Assembly: GCA_019671135.1 (NCBI GenBank)
Contig: JAHRHY010000021.1
Coordinates: 744,001 to 808,000 of the forward strand
Reading direction: 5' to 3'
DNA from: Linnemannia hyalina
Lineage: Eukaryota; Mortierellomycota; Mortierellomycetes; Mortierellales; Mortierellaceae
Length of the DNA stretch: 64,000 nucleotides
Made by a program: the position numbers and the translations under genes. The notes beneath the pieces were generated by a model, which was not told the origin of the DNA, searched no databases, and saw nothing but the letters and a program-made list of their open reading frames with translations. Of the stretch, positions 45,667 to 55,736 are shown one piece after another. The number at the start of each line of letters is the position of its first letter. Within the stretch, counting starts at the first letter, position 1.

Positions 45667-46749
45667 AACCAAGCATATCAAAATATATGATTTGACTGGT
45701 TAACTTCAGGCGTAGAGTGATGAGATATATGATTGGGGGGGGGGGGTTCTTATTGAGCCCTATGATTTTTAGAATATATAAGGTGGACTGGTGACTACTA
45801 CTGTTAATAGTGAATGGCCTTCGACACCCTGCTGGGCCTGAGGCCCATGGATATCATGGAAAGGAGAGGCAACATGGTCATCAAGGAGTTGGAGGAGGAG
45901 CACACCTAGATCTCTTGAACGCGTACCACAAAGCAACAAGGGTCGTGTGGACTCAGACGCGTCGTCCCTGGCCCGGCGAGGACGAGCTGTACAGTCCCCA
46001 TGTGCGCTTTACGGTTTAGGGTACTTTACTGAGTGAGGTAGGCTATGTGCACGTACGAGGAACACTTAGACAGCTCCACTTTAATTGGATAAGATTGATG
46101 TAACTTCACGGAGGGCATCTTTACCTTCAAAATTAAATATATATAATAGAGTACACGATAAAATATGACATCGTCTGCTTCCAATGTAATGCCATTTGTT
46201 GTGAACATACGTCAGTAATTCAATGGAACACCGTACTACACAATGAAAGTAAAAATTTCGTTTTACTTGTCATCCATGCAACATGCTTCTTTCACTGGCA
46301 CCTTCGCCCGGTTCCGGGTGTGTGCGATCCTTGTGAATAATTATCAACGCTCTTCAAACTGGCGACTACCGCTTTAACACTAGGCTGGGTCTCCAATCGA
46401 ACAGTATTTCTGGTACTCCCCTCTGACCTGTTTCATCTCAGTGTCTGTTCACTCTCTCCTCATTCTCTATTAAGGGTAGTAGTCATCAGTCCAACCCCGA
46501 GCTTTCTCTTTCTCCAGCTGTTCATATCACACTAGCTAAAGAGAAATGTAAGAAACAAAAGAAGCTTCGTCAAGTAACAGTTAAGACCGCATAAGAGTAG
46601 ATGAAGAATTTTAAAAACAAGAACCTTTTTATGTACATAATACAACATGTAATACATCCTTGTCCCTCCCAATGAGATTCACCGCCACCACCACCCATCT
46701 TTTTTTGTCCACCATCACCACTATTGCATTACCCATTTTTTTTAAAACT
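45667..46749. other. Intergenic, start of the repeat-rich compartment
   Basis: Contains a G12 run at 45735-45746 and a GC-richer island at about 45810-46015 whose frames are broken by stops, perhaps a relic. AT-rich DNA follows. Nothing recognised. Confidence 0.5.
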
Positions 46750-47228
46750 AGGAGGCCTTTCAACTCTAAATTATGATATGGTGTTTGTTACATCTCTGCA
46801 GATCTTGCTGATATCCACCGCAACCATTAGAGGAGAGTGTATATATAATATCCACCATGTATAACAACCACTGTAACATTTCTCGTGTAATTATCCTACT
46901 AAACACCATCACATTCTCCAAACAACAAAATTTTCTTATTTTTTGCAAACCAATCTCTTGAATGTGTCCATCTACTATTAGACTGTACCCTCGCTACAAG
47001 ATTCAGGGGAGTAGTTCTTGTACGTGATCATCTAAGGCACTTGTACTCTCAACTGCATCTTTGCTGTGAAATACATGGGAGAGATTACATTTTAATAAAT
47101 CTTGTGCTGTCTGTTGCTATCTCTCCCTCAGTTCTGTTGCCGACTGTGAAGAGATATATCAGCTATGGAAGTCTATAGTGCATTCCTTGGGCTTTGGATA
47201 TTTTTTATATGCTTTTTTATATTGTTTG
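46750..47228 (-). repeat. Dispersed 475-bp repeat, copy B
   Basis: The reverse complement aligns nearly end to end with 60522-60998. Both copies contain an open segment reading CNKHH(I/M)II near one end and MVFSRI in the middle (46766-46948 on the minus strand here). The two translations are similar, but neither starts or ends like a complete gene. Probably a fragment of an unidentified transposable element. Confidence 0.8.
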
Positions 47229-47347
47229 CACTTGAGAGGCGGCTAACCTCAACAGTATGAGGTCGAATCGATCTTTGACTCCAAGTTATAACAATCAGCT
47301 CTTCAATACCACATTCAGCGGAAAGGATACCTGTCGCGTCGTACCAT

Positions 47348-47427
47348 ATGATAGATCAACTCTTAATATGATCAGTCGACTCTTGGCATGATCAGTCGAC
47401 TCTTGGGCGCAGTTGACTGCGCCCAAG
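47348..47427. repeat. Three 20-bp tandem units and an adjoining 12-bp-arm palindrome
   Basis: Units at 47348-47367, 47368-47387 and 47388-47407 follow ATGATCAGTCGACTCTTGG, the first diverged. Each of the last two contains the palindrome AGTCGACT. Overlapping the third unit, CTTGGGCGCAGT and ACTGCGCCCAAG (47402-47427) form a perfect inverted repeat with a 2-base centre. It lies about 490 bp upstream of the 180-aa gene and 30 bp before a TATATATA at about 47455. It could be a regulatory site or part of an old LTR. Confidence 0.75.
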
Positions 47428-47846
47428 AAACTAATTTAGCTTAGCCCCCAAAAACATATATATAGCCCGTAGTATCCAGGTAGTTTGATTCTCACTTAGT
47501 AACTTGAATAACAACTCCAATATTACTTGAACACACTCACTCTACCACCTTTTGCCTGCTCCTACCCTTGTCCTGCCTTTGTCCCGCCTCGAATACATAC
47601 CCTAAACACCTCATCCTGCCCTTGACTTGCCCTTTGTCGCACCCTTGTCCTGTCTTTGCCTTCGTATTCGCCTTGTAGTAACCGAAAGGTCAATTCTTGT
47701 CTGCCCCGTCTGTCCCTTCGAAATTCGCAACACTCCATCTACAAAGAAGGTAAATAACACATTATCGCCTTCTCTTTTACAGTCTCGTGAATGTGAATGT
47801 CATTCATATTCGTCTGATACTCATTTCCACGTCCCTTTCTCCTGAA

Positions 47847-47854
47847 TATATAAA
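47847..47854 (+). promoter_or_regulatory. TATA box of the 180-aa gene
   Basis: TATATAAA is 39-46 bp upstream of the ATG at 47893, implying a very short leader. Confidence 0.55.
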
Positions 47855-47892
47855 GGACTCTCTTCTATTTCACAGCGCACTCGACCTGCAAA

Positions 47893-48435
47893 ATGGCGGT
47901 TTGGATCCAAAGAGAATACAATAAGTGCCCCGACAAGCTTGGTCTGAAAATGGTCCATGTTTTCATGGAAGCCAACAATGACATTCTAGAAGAGCGCCAT
48001 GTGTATGTTGGTTGGCACAACTCGCCCATCTTGCACCAACAGATCCATCTGACTGGGCTTGGAAAATATGCCTTTTACCCCCATATGCTTGGATACATGA
48101 GTTCCGCCATCGCAGGTCATCGAGTGTCCATTCAGCTTGGTGAATTTGATCACGGTATGCGCAACCAGATTGTAGAGTTGGCAGGCGATATGACCAACAG
48201 TTTTTCTCTAACTGGAGAAGACGGCAACTGCCAGGCTTGGCTACAGCGCCTGCTTAGACTCATGTCCCAGAATGGTCTTATTGCACCTGACATAAACGAT
48301 GTTTATGCAAAATTTATCAAGACAGGCAATGCGCATTTGGTCGAAGCAGAACAGCAGAAGATTGATGCTGCGTTCGGCCTTACCAGTTCTCAGTCATTAA
48401 ATGTTGACAGAACACTTTTTTATCACAACCTGTGA
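47893..48435 (+). CDS. Hypothetical protein, 180 aa, intronless
   Basis: I do not recognise the family. The single-exon frame starts with MAVWIQREYNKCPDKLGLK and has balanced composition, no signal peptide and no membrane helix. The middle contains HLTGLGKYAFYPHMLGYM and a segment around GEFDHGMRNQIVELAGDM. The C-terminal part looks helical. A TATA box directly upstream and an open frame with normal composition support a real gene. It sits alone among repeats, and lack of introns differs from the conserved genes in the window. Confidence 0.6.
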   Translation: MAVWIQREYNKCPDKLGLKMVHVFMEANNDILEERHVYVGWHNSPILHQQIHLTGLGKYAFYPHMLGYMSSAIAGHRVSIQLGEFDHGMRNQIVELAGDMTNSFSLTGEDGNCQAWLQRLLRLMSQNGLIAPDINDVYAKFIKTGNAHLVEAEQQKIDAAFGLTSSQSLNVDRTLFYHNL

Positions 48436-49350
48436 AAGAAATGACAGACGACGAAATAAAATCCAGAATAGTTGTGTTACGAACAACATCTAGTGAGTCG
48501 ACTGAGTCCATCGTATGACCAGGATTGCTGATTGTCAACCGGAATGCACTTGCTCCTGTAAAGTGCCCCGCACCATGGAACGAAAGGGACCTTTTATCGT
48601 AGGGACCCTCCAACCTGGATACTCTAGCTTTCAGCTGCTGACGTAAGACCCTTAATATAGTTCAGACAGCCAAAAATATAGAGATATTGTGTTGAAGTTA
48701 GTGCCACTTTTCGCCCCAGGTTGCCAGGTGCCGTGTTCGCCGCAGGTTAATGCAAGAGTTTTTGCATTTTGTTTCGTTACGTGACCTCCGCCACCAACTT
48801 GATTCTTGCCTAGGCCGGCACGACTCAGTTCCAAGGGTGCACCTCTCTGCTTGCACTTCTACCCTTCTGCCTCCTTGGCCTATGAACTACTTGCCTAGAA
48901 CCATTCCGTTAATCGCTTTTACCTTTTTTCCTCATTACTTATCTGCCTCTGCCATTCGTTTTGCCAATTGCCATTTTGCCTTTCTTCATTCTGGTTTCCA
49001 GTCCAACGTTCCAGGCCCCGTCTTAACTCCTCAACTGGTTTCTAGTATAAATAAACCCTCTGGTTCCTCCGTCTTTTCCCCCAGTCTGCAACAACTCACT
49101 TCCACCTGTCCTCTGTCTCTATTCCTCTGCACACTATTCTTCTCGTTTATAATAAAACCATAACAATTTTTTTTCCGAGTCCTGTCTGGTCATTGTAGTT
49201 TGGTGTTGCAATTGTTACTCAGGGGAGAGGGTCGACGGCCAGAGTTGTAGGACCGCTGTTAAGTCCTCAATTGGTACGGGGGGGGGGGGGGGGGGGTTGA
49301 TAGTCGGGGATAGTGATAATAGCGTCCTAAAGAATCACACGAAACGATAC
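48436..49350. other. Intergenic, CT-rich tract and G19 homopolymer
   Basis: C/T-rich DNA with a TATAAATA near 49047 and an AATAAAA near 49152 resembles a promoter plus poly(A) signal without a convincing gene. A run of 19 G lies at 49278-49296. Confidence 0.5.
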
Positions 49351-49351
49351 A

Positions 49352-49515
49352 CTGCAGCGCGCCAGTGAAACTCTTGTCAATACTGCTCTCGTCCAAGAAG
49401 TGATGTGTAAAAGGACCATCTATTCATATTATCAAAGAGGGGGTTGTTACCTGCAGCGCGCCAGCGAAACTCTTGTCAATACTGCTCTCGTCCAAGAAGT
49501 GATGTGTAAAAGGAC
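49352..49515. repeat. 65-bp direct repeat, two copies
   Basis: CTGCAGCGCGCCAG to GTGTAAAAGGAC occurs at 49352-49416 and 49451-49515 with one difference (AGTGAA versus AGCGAA). The copies are offset by 99 bp. Origin unknown. Confidence 0.9.
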
Positions 49516-49964
49516 AAAGAGCAGACAAGAGGGCTCGGCGCACTACTAATACTATGTCTACTAAAGAAAATGACTGCTAACCTAAGGCATCGCCGCCACT
49601 GCCTAGCCACTACATCTTTTTGCAACACAATTAAGCAGCTGCGTTTTTTAATTGACGAATTGAGAATCAAATGTGGCTTGACAGGATCACTAAAAGGATC
49701 CTGTCTTCGTCAAATTGAATAAAATCACTTTTCTCTCCCGTCTCCGTTTTTCCCGTGTACTTTTTAATAAGAAACAACAATGATTTACAGTTGAAGTTAT
49801 CTTGGTACTCTTAAACATGAAAAATATGGTTGCTGGTTGCCTTGTTGAAAATTTCTAGAGAACCAATTCACACAGCTTGGCATCGCGAGGGATTCGAGTA
49901 TCCAACAACAGAGAACGATGTTGAGCAACCAATGGAGTATGTTGATGCTAGTACACTGATGCCC
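49516..49964. other. Intergenic; short inverted repeat
   Basis: GACAGGATC and GATCCTGTC (49680-49705) form an inverted repeat with an 8-base loop. A short stretch at about 49845-49960 translates plausibly (TAWHREGFEYPTTENDVEQPM) and may be a transposase relic, but I cannot assign it. Confidence 0.4.
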
Positions 49965-50105
49965 TGGAATTTTCATGTACTGTACATTCTGATTACTCTT
50001 CGCTACTCACGCCCATGCACATTCCTATGCCCCTGGTCTTTTTTCATGCGCTGTACATGCTTATTTTTCTTCGCTACCCATGTCCATGCACGTTCGAGAT
50101 CCCAT
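49965..50105 (+). repeat. CATGCACRTTCC minisatellite, small locus
   Basis: Two diverged units share CGCTACTCACG or CGCTACCCATG, CATGCACATTCC/CATGCACGTTC and CATGCGCTGTACATGC with the larger array at 62225-62790. Confidence 0.75.
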
Positions 50106-50559
50106 TTTTCAGCCTTGCGCAGTACTTTCTATTGCTATGAGACGATCGCTTTTTCTGACTCTTCGTATTTGGGTCTGTTTGAGCAGGCAATGGCCCGAAG
50201 CTATCATCCGTTGGGTTATGGCTGAACCCCTCTAAGTCAGAACCCCTGCTAGAACGCGACGATTACCACCTTTTCTTATTTTTAGTTGAATACGAATAGA
50301 TCCTCGGATCCTGAATCATACTACATGGGATTATCTTGCAGAGCGGAAAGGCCTTGTGAGGTTCCTGCTAATGTTAATTTCAAATATTGGAAGAGATAAA
50401 TCCATGGCAAACGACTTTAATTGAACGGGGTCTTGTAAGCAGTAGAGTAGCCTTGTTGCTACGATCTGCTGAGATTAAGCCCATTGTTCTATAGTTTTGT
50501 TCGAAAGAACAACATCTCTCTTTCTTTCTCTCTTTCTTTACTTCTGCGGGCTTTGCTTA

Positions 50560-51077
50560 AGGGTAGTCCAACGATTGCAGTTGTCGCCGAGTTGATTCCC
50601 AATCGTTTGCGTGCCTATGAGCATACCTGCCTTTTTTGGACGGCTTATCGTACCCCCAGTCACCCACCCATCAATCCTGCCCATGGCCTCCTTCCTGATC
50701 GCAGCGGTAGCCTTGGCAGCGGGACAGTTCCAGACGTGTTTGTTGTCCTCCTCCTCAAGTTCACATCGTCAACGGAGGCAGGTTGAGTAAAGGTTAGGTT
50801 TGCGTGCTTGCATGGAGTTCAAAATGGGCAACATGCCGTTCAGTCTTTTGATGTGACATGTGCGTTAGTGAGAGTCCTTGCTGTTGCTGCAGAAGGTAAA
50901 GATGGCTTGCCTGTTGTGGAAATGGGCCAAGGTCGAACGCCACTCCACGTCGTCAATGTCTGGGATCACCCTCTTGACCAGTCTCTGTGATGACCAGATC
51001 TGATGGTGTCGAATTGCCATCCCCATGTTCACGCTGAGGGAAGAGTACCTCGTCGATACGTTCAATACCATATCCAT
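50560..51077 (-). pseudogene. 3' end of a non-LTR retrotransposon reverse transcriptase, decayed
   Basis: Minus-strand translation from 51077 downward matches the C-terminal tail common to fungal non-LTR reverse transcriptases: IRHHQIWSSQRLVKRVIPD, then RLNGMLPILNSMQARKPNLY, then a zinc-binding cluster (C..RC, then DNKHVWNCP). At least two in-frame stops (TAA near 50871 and TGA inside the cysteine cluster) show it is dead. The catalytic part is absent, and a MITE-like element starts at its 5' edge. Confidence 0.72.
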
Positions 51078-51078
51078 T

Positions 51079-51222
51079 AGGGGGTTTCAAACTTTAACGT
51101 GCACATTCAAATCGAAGCGTATTTCGAAATACATCTGCCCTCAAGGAAACGTATTTCCATGGCGGATTTCCTTGACGGCGCATTTGGTTACATGCCGGCA
51201 ATGTCAAGGTTTGAAACCCCCT
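51079..51222. mobile_element. MITE-like element, about 144 bp
   Basis: The left end AGGGGGTTTCAAACTTTAAC and right end (reverse complement CAGGGGGTTTCAAACCTTGAC) are terminal inverted repeats of about 20 bp with a few mismatches. It has no coding capacity. The target duplication is unclear. It abuts the reverse-transcriptase remnant. Confidence 0.7.
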
Positions 51223-51398
51223 GTTACATTTGTCCATTACTGCTAGCAACATGTATTGTACCCTACTTTTCGCATGACGAAACCTCAAGGCTGGCCTCTT
51301 TCAATATCTATGTCACACAACGAAAACCATACCTATGCCATTTTGACAATGCCATATCGCGGGACAAAAAAAAAGGCAAAGGGTACAAATGCAATCTA

Positions 51399-52912
51399 TA
51401 GTCATTACAAAAATTGATTGAATGATTCATAACTTTTATCATTCATCAACTTTTAACATTCACATTCCGACTCTACAACCCCCACGCTACCCTTGCCAAT
51501 TGCATTCAATCAATTTTCGCAAAATGCTTAATCTACTACATGTTCCTCATCTGCTACGAGCATCAGTACTTGGTATTGCGCCCTTTGTTCTTTATCAACT
51601 CCTTCAGTCGACCGGGAATGCTCTCGTACAGTTTTTCGAAGAAGTCCGAAGGAATCGCTCTCCAGATCGCCTCCGCACGTTTCCATAGCTCATTGAGGTC
51701 TTTTGGCGACTCTGGCTTCTGATCGAGCTCTCGTTTGATGTACGCCCAAATTTACTTGATAAGAATGAGTTTGGGGAATTGAGTAGCCACATAAGAACCT
51801 TGATCCTGTGCCTTGCAAAGAAGTCCATGGACTTAGAGTGCAGTGTGCGGGCGGGCATCGTCCTGCTGGAAGATGAAAGTCTTTTTATCCATGCCTAGCC
51901 CATCGCGGGACTGACGAACACACCTTTCGAGAAAGTAGAAACAAGTATCCGAATTCATATTGCCCTGGATCCAGCAGAGGTCTCCGACGCCAGAATATCC
52001 GACGCAACCCCAGACCATTATTTTCCCTCCACCGCCATGTTGTTTCGGTCAAACTTGGTAAGGTAGATATTGTTGTTGTTAGCGTCGGTGGTAGTAATAC
52101 TTTCTTCCGAAGGACCCAACGCGACTGAAGATGCACTCATCAGAGAACATTGCGTGTTTCCAGTCCTCGAACGTCCAGCGAAGGTGCTCGTTTGCGAATC
52201 GGAACCACTTCGCGATCTGTTCCCACGTGAGTTTCGGTTTGTTGGTTTGAGTGTACGTCCAGATTCCTTCCTGACGTAGATTATGCCGCACAGTGTTGAT
52301 GTGAGCACGTTCTCCTTCGGTTGATTTGTCAAATCGTTGTCCTTCCTTTGCCGATTTCAAGTCGCCAAAATGAAATGGCGTGCGAGAGCCGTCCTTGTCT
52401 TACTGGGTCTACTCGGACGAGACTCGGGGATGTTTTCCATGTTCTCGTTCCTGATCTTGACCACTGATGAAACAGAGATCCGAAGGTTGTCTGCCACCAT
52501 CCTGGTTGATTTTCCTTGTTGAAGCTGCTCTCCGGCATTCTCCACCATGGAGACTGGAAGTGATTTCATGGTGAAAGTTTATTGAACGAGAGAGAGGTTG
52601 AATAAGTAGAGGAGAAACAGTTAAAGGCAGTGTGGAAGAGGAAAGAGGGTGATGACTGACAGAAAGAGTTTGTAGTAAAGAGCAGTTGCGTCCATGACGG
52701 GGAAATACAAAAATTGATTGAATGATCGTCACAATCTAGAAAGTTCCAAGCAATGGCCTACGCTATATATTTTCTGATTTCGCATACGCATTACGATTAG
52801 GAAAGGAAAAAAATAATTCCTGACACGTTTGGAGATCGTTGACTGAGATGGACAAGAGAGAAGTTGATAAATGTTAGGTTACGAATCATTCAATCAATTT
52901 TTGTAATGACTG
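51399..52912 (-). mobile_element. Tc1/mariner-like DNA transposon, inactive
   Basis: Ends are inverted repeats of at least 28 bp (AGTCATTACAAAAATTGATT onward) at 51399 and 52912, each flanked by a TA dinucleotide (51397-51398 and 52913-52914), the standard Tc1/mariner target duplication. The total is 1514 bp, normal for the superfamily. An additional partial TIR copy lies inside at 52706-52727. The transposase inside is broken. Confidence 0.9.
51604..52569 (-). pseudogene. Tc1-like transposase, frameshifted
   Basis: Translation on the minus strand gives a helix-turn-helix N-terminus (QLQQGKSTRMVADNLRISVS from about 52569). In other frames follow WTFEDWKHAMFSDECIF with the first DDE Asp, GRKYYY, MVWGCVGYSGVG, and FQQDDARPHTA with the second Asp. 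The C-terminal part has WKRAEAIWRAIPSDFFEKLYESIPGRLK. Frame changes near 52360 and 52080 and an in-frame stop after HTAL inactivate it. The same family occurs at 59340-60320. Confidence 0.88.
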
Positions 52913-52914
52913 TA

Positions 52915-53464
52915 CATGAGAGGCGCAAATGGGTTGTTTGCATAGAAGTAGGTTGTCTGCATAGAAGTCGGAGATTGAGCATAGCTGAATGTGTGAGGCG
53001 CGGGGCTGAGTCAGGAATGAGATGTGGCTGCGACGGGGCTGAGATGCTGACAGAGAGAGACAAAATTCTGATAGGTTAATGGAGGACTTTGAAGGCTGTT
53101 AACGCGAGTTCACTCCAGTATTAATTTGCAGCGCCAAGCCCGATCTCTGCATCACACCATGGAGCGTCATGCGCTGAGTTTTTATATTGTCGCTGGATGT
53201 GTATGCGATCTGAACTATCGATACACTAAGCCTCTTCACTCACGCCTCTTCACTCACGCCACTTGAAATGTGCCAAAACAGACAAATAAAAAAATAATAT
53301 ATAAACTGCTGCCATTTCTTCTCTCGTTCATCAACACACCACACCACCAAAACACTAAAAAGCCAAAAGAGTAAGCCGACCACACCAATTCCCATCATTC
53401 GCCATCCTTGCATAAGAAAATGCACGCTGACACTCTGTTCGTATCTGACTTTTCTAGTACAACA
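52915..53464. promoter_or_regulatory. Intergenic and promoter of the six-cysteine peptide gene
   Basis: A TATATAAA lies at 53298-53305, 160 bp before the ATG at 53465. A CACCACACCACC-type leader follows. A short near-direct repeat containing GTAGGTTG and GCATAGAAGT sits at about 52930-52970. No other gene. Confidence 0.5.
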
Positions 53465-53719
53465 ATGGCCTTCAACAAGATCGTTCTCCTCCTCGTCGCC
53501 GCTTTGGTCGCCCCTCTGGCAATGATCGAAGCAGCCGGTGCCCCCATTGTCCCCGCCTGGTGCTTGTGCAGCAACAACTTGGACTGGACTCGGGGTCTTT
53601 GCTATAACGTGGGCGGCAACTGGGACGGCGGCTCATGCGGCGTGACAACCAGTGCAAAGTACATGGGCTTTTACAGCCAGTGCATAAAGGGTGGTGGCGA
53701 CTTCCGCTGCTGGAACTGA
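53465..53719 (+). CDS. Small secreted six-cysteine peptide (84 aa)
   Basis: Intronless. The N-terminus MAFNKIVLLLVAALVAPL is a clear signal peptide, with cleavage likely near AMIEAAG. The mature part of about 60 residues has six cysteines (in WCLC, GLC, GSC, SQC and FRC) and is rich in G, N and W, ending GDFRCWN. An even Cys number suggests three disulphides. ATG 53465 is preferred over an in-frame upstream start because it places the hydrophobic core directly at the N-terminus. Families of this type in fungi include effectors, antimicrobial peptides and cell-wall proteins; none can be chosen here. Confidence 0.72.
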   Translation: MAFNKIVLLLVAALVAPLAMIEAAGAPIVPAWCLCSNNLDWTRGLCYNVGGNWDGGSCGVTTSAKYMGFYSQCIKGGGDFRCWN

Positions 53720-53861
53720 ACAAAAAAGGAATGTGTGCGACTTTCGCAACACTCCGCTTGTTCCCTCTAATTTCCATCCCTTTTCTTTAGGAATGATTTG
53801 CGTTGTTGTAAATAAAAGAGTAGGGACCACATTCATATCACAGTAATTTTGTTTCGTGGCA

Positions 53862-53892
<31 letters not shown>

Positions 53893-54730
53893 GGAGAGTG
53901 AGATGAGGAAAGAATGATCATCAGCGAAAAATACGTCCACACAAACAGCCTAAGTCACCCATCCGTTTTAACGATGGGCGTATCCGCATTAGGGACCTTG
54001 TGTTGTGGATAGGTGTGAATCTCACTAGAGGATTCACTTCCTTTTCTTTTTACTTGAAGTAAATAAGCCACCTGCTTGGCCCTATTCAAGCACTGAACAG
54101 GGACATAATAATTCTTCACTCGTTACTTCACTTCGTTTACACTCATATCCTACTTATCCTTCTCACTTTTTTATTTTTAAAAAAAAACACATCTCATCCC
54201 TTCAGACGAAATCTGAACATCAACCTGGCTCACAGCCAGACGCCAACGCTGACCTCCTCATCCAATGAGATCCAGCTAGCCCAACCGGCGAACGGCAACT
54301 TCACCCAACCGGTGGTTATTCATCCTCTGCAGACTCGAATCCCGAATGAAGCGAGTCGGTTATTCTCGCTTCAGCTTTTGGCGACGATGATATGGAAGTT
54401 GATGGTGTCCCCTCATCTTCCGATATCGTTGCTAATCTGGAGAAGAACATTGCTGATGAGACTCTCAACGCAGATAAGCCCTCATCAGTAGATCACAAAG
54501 AAAATAAAAGACGATGTCATCATCCTAATCACGCCTTTCTTAACCGCGCCTCCTGTACACTAGTATATACAACCTATTCTTCCTGCACAATAAACATCAT
54601 TTTTTTCTACTTACTCATTTTGTCTCTAGTGCCTTCATCCCCCCCCCCCCCCCCCATCTCCTGCCCAGTCTCTTGTACACACCCTCTTGTCGTTGCTATT
54701 GCACAACGATACAATAAATTGATTAACTTA
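53720..54730. other. Intergenic, GA microsatellite, C17 run, possible coding relic
   Basis: (GA)n at 53863-53886 and a C17 run at 54639-54655. At about 54200-54505 an interrupted frame (GDDDMEVDGVPSSSDIVANL) might be the start of a retroelement Gag or another gene, but a stop-rich context prevents a call. Confidence 0.4.
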
Positions 54731-55080
54731 CTAGGCCATCACAATCGTAAACAGATATGCTGCCACTGGATCCCGCATATTTTCCAAGCTAACTGCCTCT
54801 GCGACCTCATCATAGCCATTATATCGAAAGTCACGGTCTAGTATCGACAGCAACGTTGACCATCGCTCGTAGATATCTGGAGATGGGACGACACGTCTTG
54901 CAACAGCCATGATGTCCTTCTCCAGGCACATCGAAAATGCAGACCCCTGCATTAGGTCAGCAACTCCGTCAAGAGCTAAGGAATACGGACCCATGTTTGT
55001 AGCACGAAACTCCTTAAATGTCTTCACCAAATCCATGCCTTCAACGACCCATGCGACTTGTTGTCCCAAAGCCGCGAAAC
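54731..55080 (-). pseudogene. Truncated paralogue of the 597-aa protein (exon 4 equivalent)
   Basis: Translation from about 55080 down shows QQVAWVVEGMDLVKTF, NMGPYSLALDGVADLMQG, RWSTLLSILDRDF and NMRDPVAAYLFTIV. These align with NQPTTWKSADGTIDLLSTF, RGPFIEHEYVADLSEG, NWSTVMEVFDR and MLDPVAEFVHSVL of the gene at 15294-17418. The segment ends at a GTAAGT donor in phase 2, as in that gene, and begins after a CAG acceptor. No matching exon 5 follows within 500 bp, so it is probably a fragment. Confidence 0.68.
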
Positions 55081-55255
55081 ACGATGAGCTGGTCGAAGAG
55101 TCTAAGAGAAAAAGAGAAAGACAGAGGAAGAGAAGAGTGTCAATGAAAAATCTCTGTATAGAACCGATTACGATGAAGCATGTCTCTCAATAATTCACAT
55201 ACCAACCAATCTCTGCTTTACCAACTCTCCGCGCCAAATGTCTCTCAGATGGTGA

Positions 55256-55561
55256 CCTACTGTCAGAGTATCCACTCTGATATGACTGACCATGTGACAC
55301 CCTTAGGTCACAGGATCGAAACTCATGACCAAGTTCGAGATCCTCCTAGTCCTTGCTGACACTAGGCTGACTAATCAATAGGATCTTAGAAACTTCCAGA
55401 AGCCCGTCTGGCTTCTATCGGACACATATATAAATAGTACATAGTTCATAGTTTAGTTCAGTAGTTCAGAACTCACTCTTTATTAAAACAACTCTTCCTC
55501 AAAAAACCCAACCCAGACGGTAAAAGCCCGTAACAAGACGGTAAAAGCCCGTTACACCTAC
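55256..55561. mobile_element. Solo LTR (55261-55556) with 5-bp target duplication
   Basis: A 296-bp unit begins TGTCAGAGTATCC and ends CCCGTTACA, with the TG...CA ends typical of LTRs. It is flanked on both sides by CCTAC (55256-55260 and 55557-55561), a 5-bp target duplication. Inside are a TATATAAATA box near 55427 and an ATTAAAA signal near 55483. The start is itself a hairpin (TCAGAGT/ACTCTGA). The last 40 bp contain GACGGTAAAAGCCCGT twice. No second LTR or internal domain is present in the window. Confidence 0.9.
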
Positions 55562-55736
55562 CAACCTCATCGCTCTCGTTTCCCTAATCGCATTCTTCCG
55601 AGAGTAAGACATCCGTCAAGGAAGAGTCCGCTGATGAAGAGAAACGCAGTTGTCCGATGGAGTTTGTTCGTGCGGTGGCCCCTTGAATGTACTTCTTGGA
55701 GACATGCTCAGTCTCAGACACGACCTCGGTGGCGGT

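Noticed and set aside
48690..49162. A second LTR bounded by TGTTGAAG and CATAACA
   Set aside because: The flanking 5-bp sequences do not match (TATTG versus ATTTT), and no partner copy was found.
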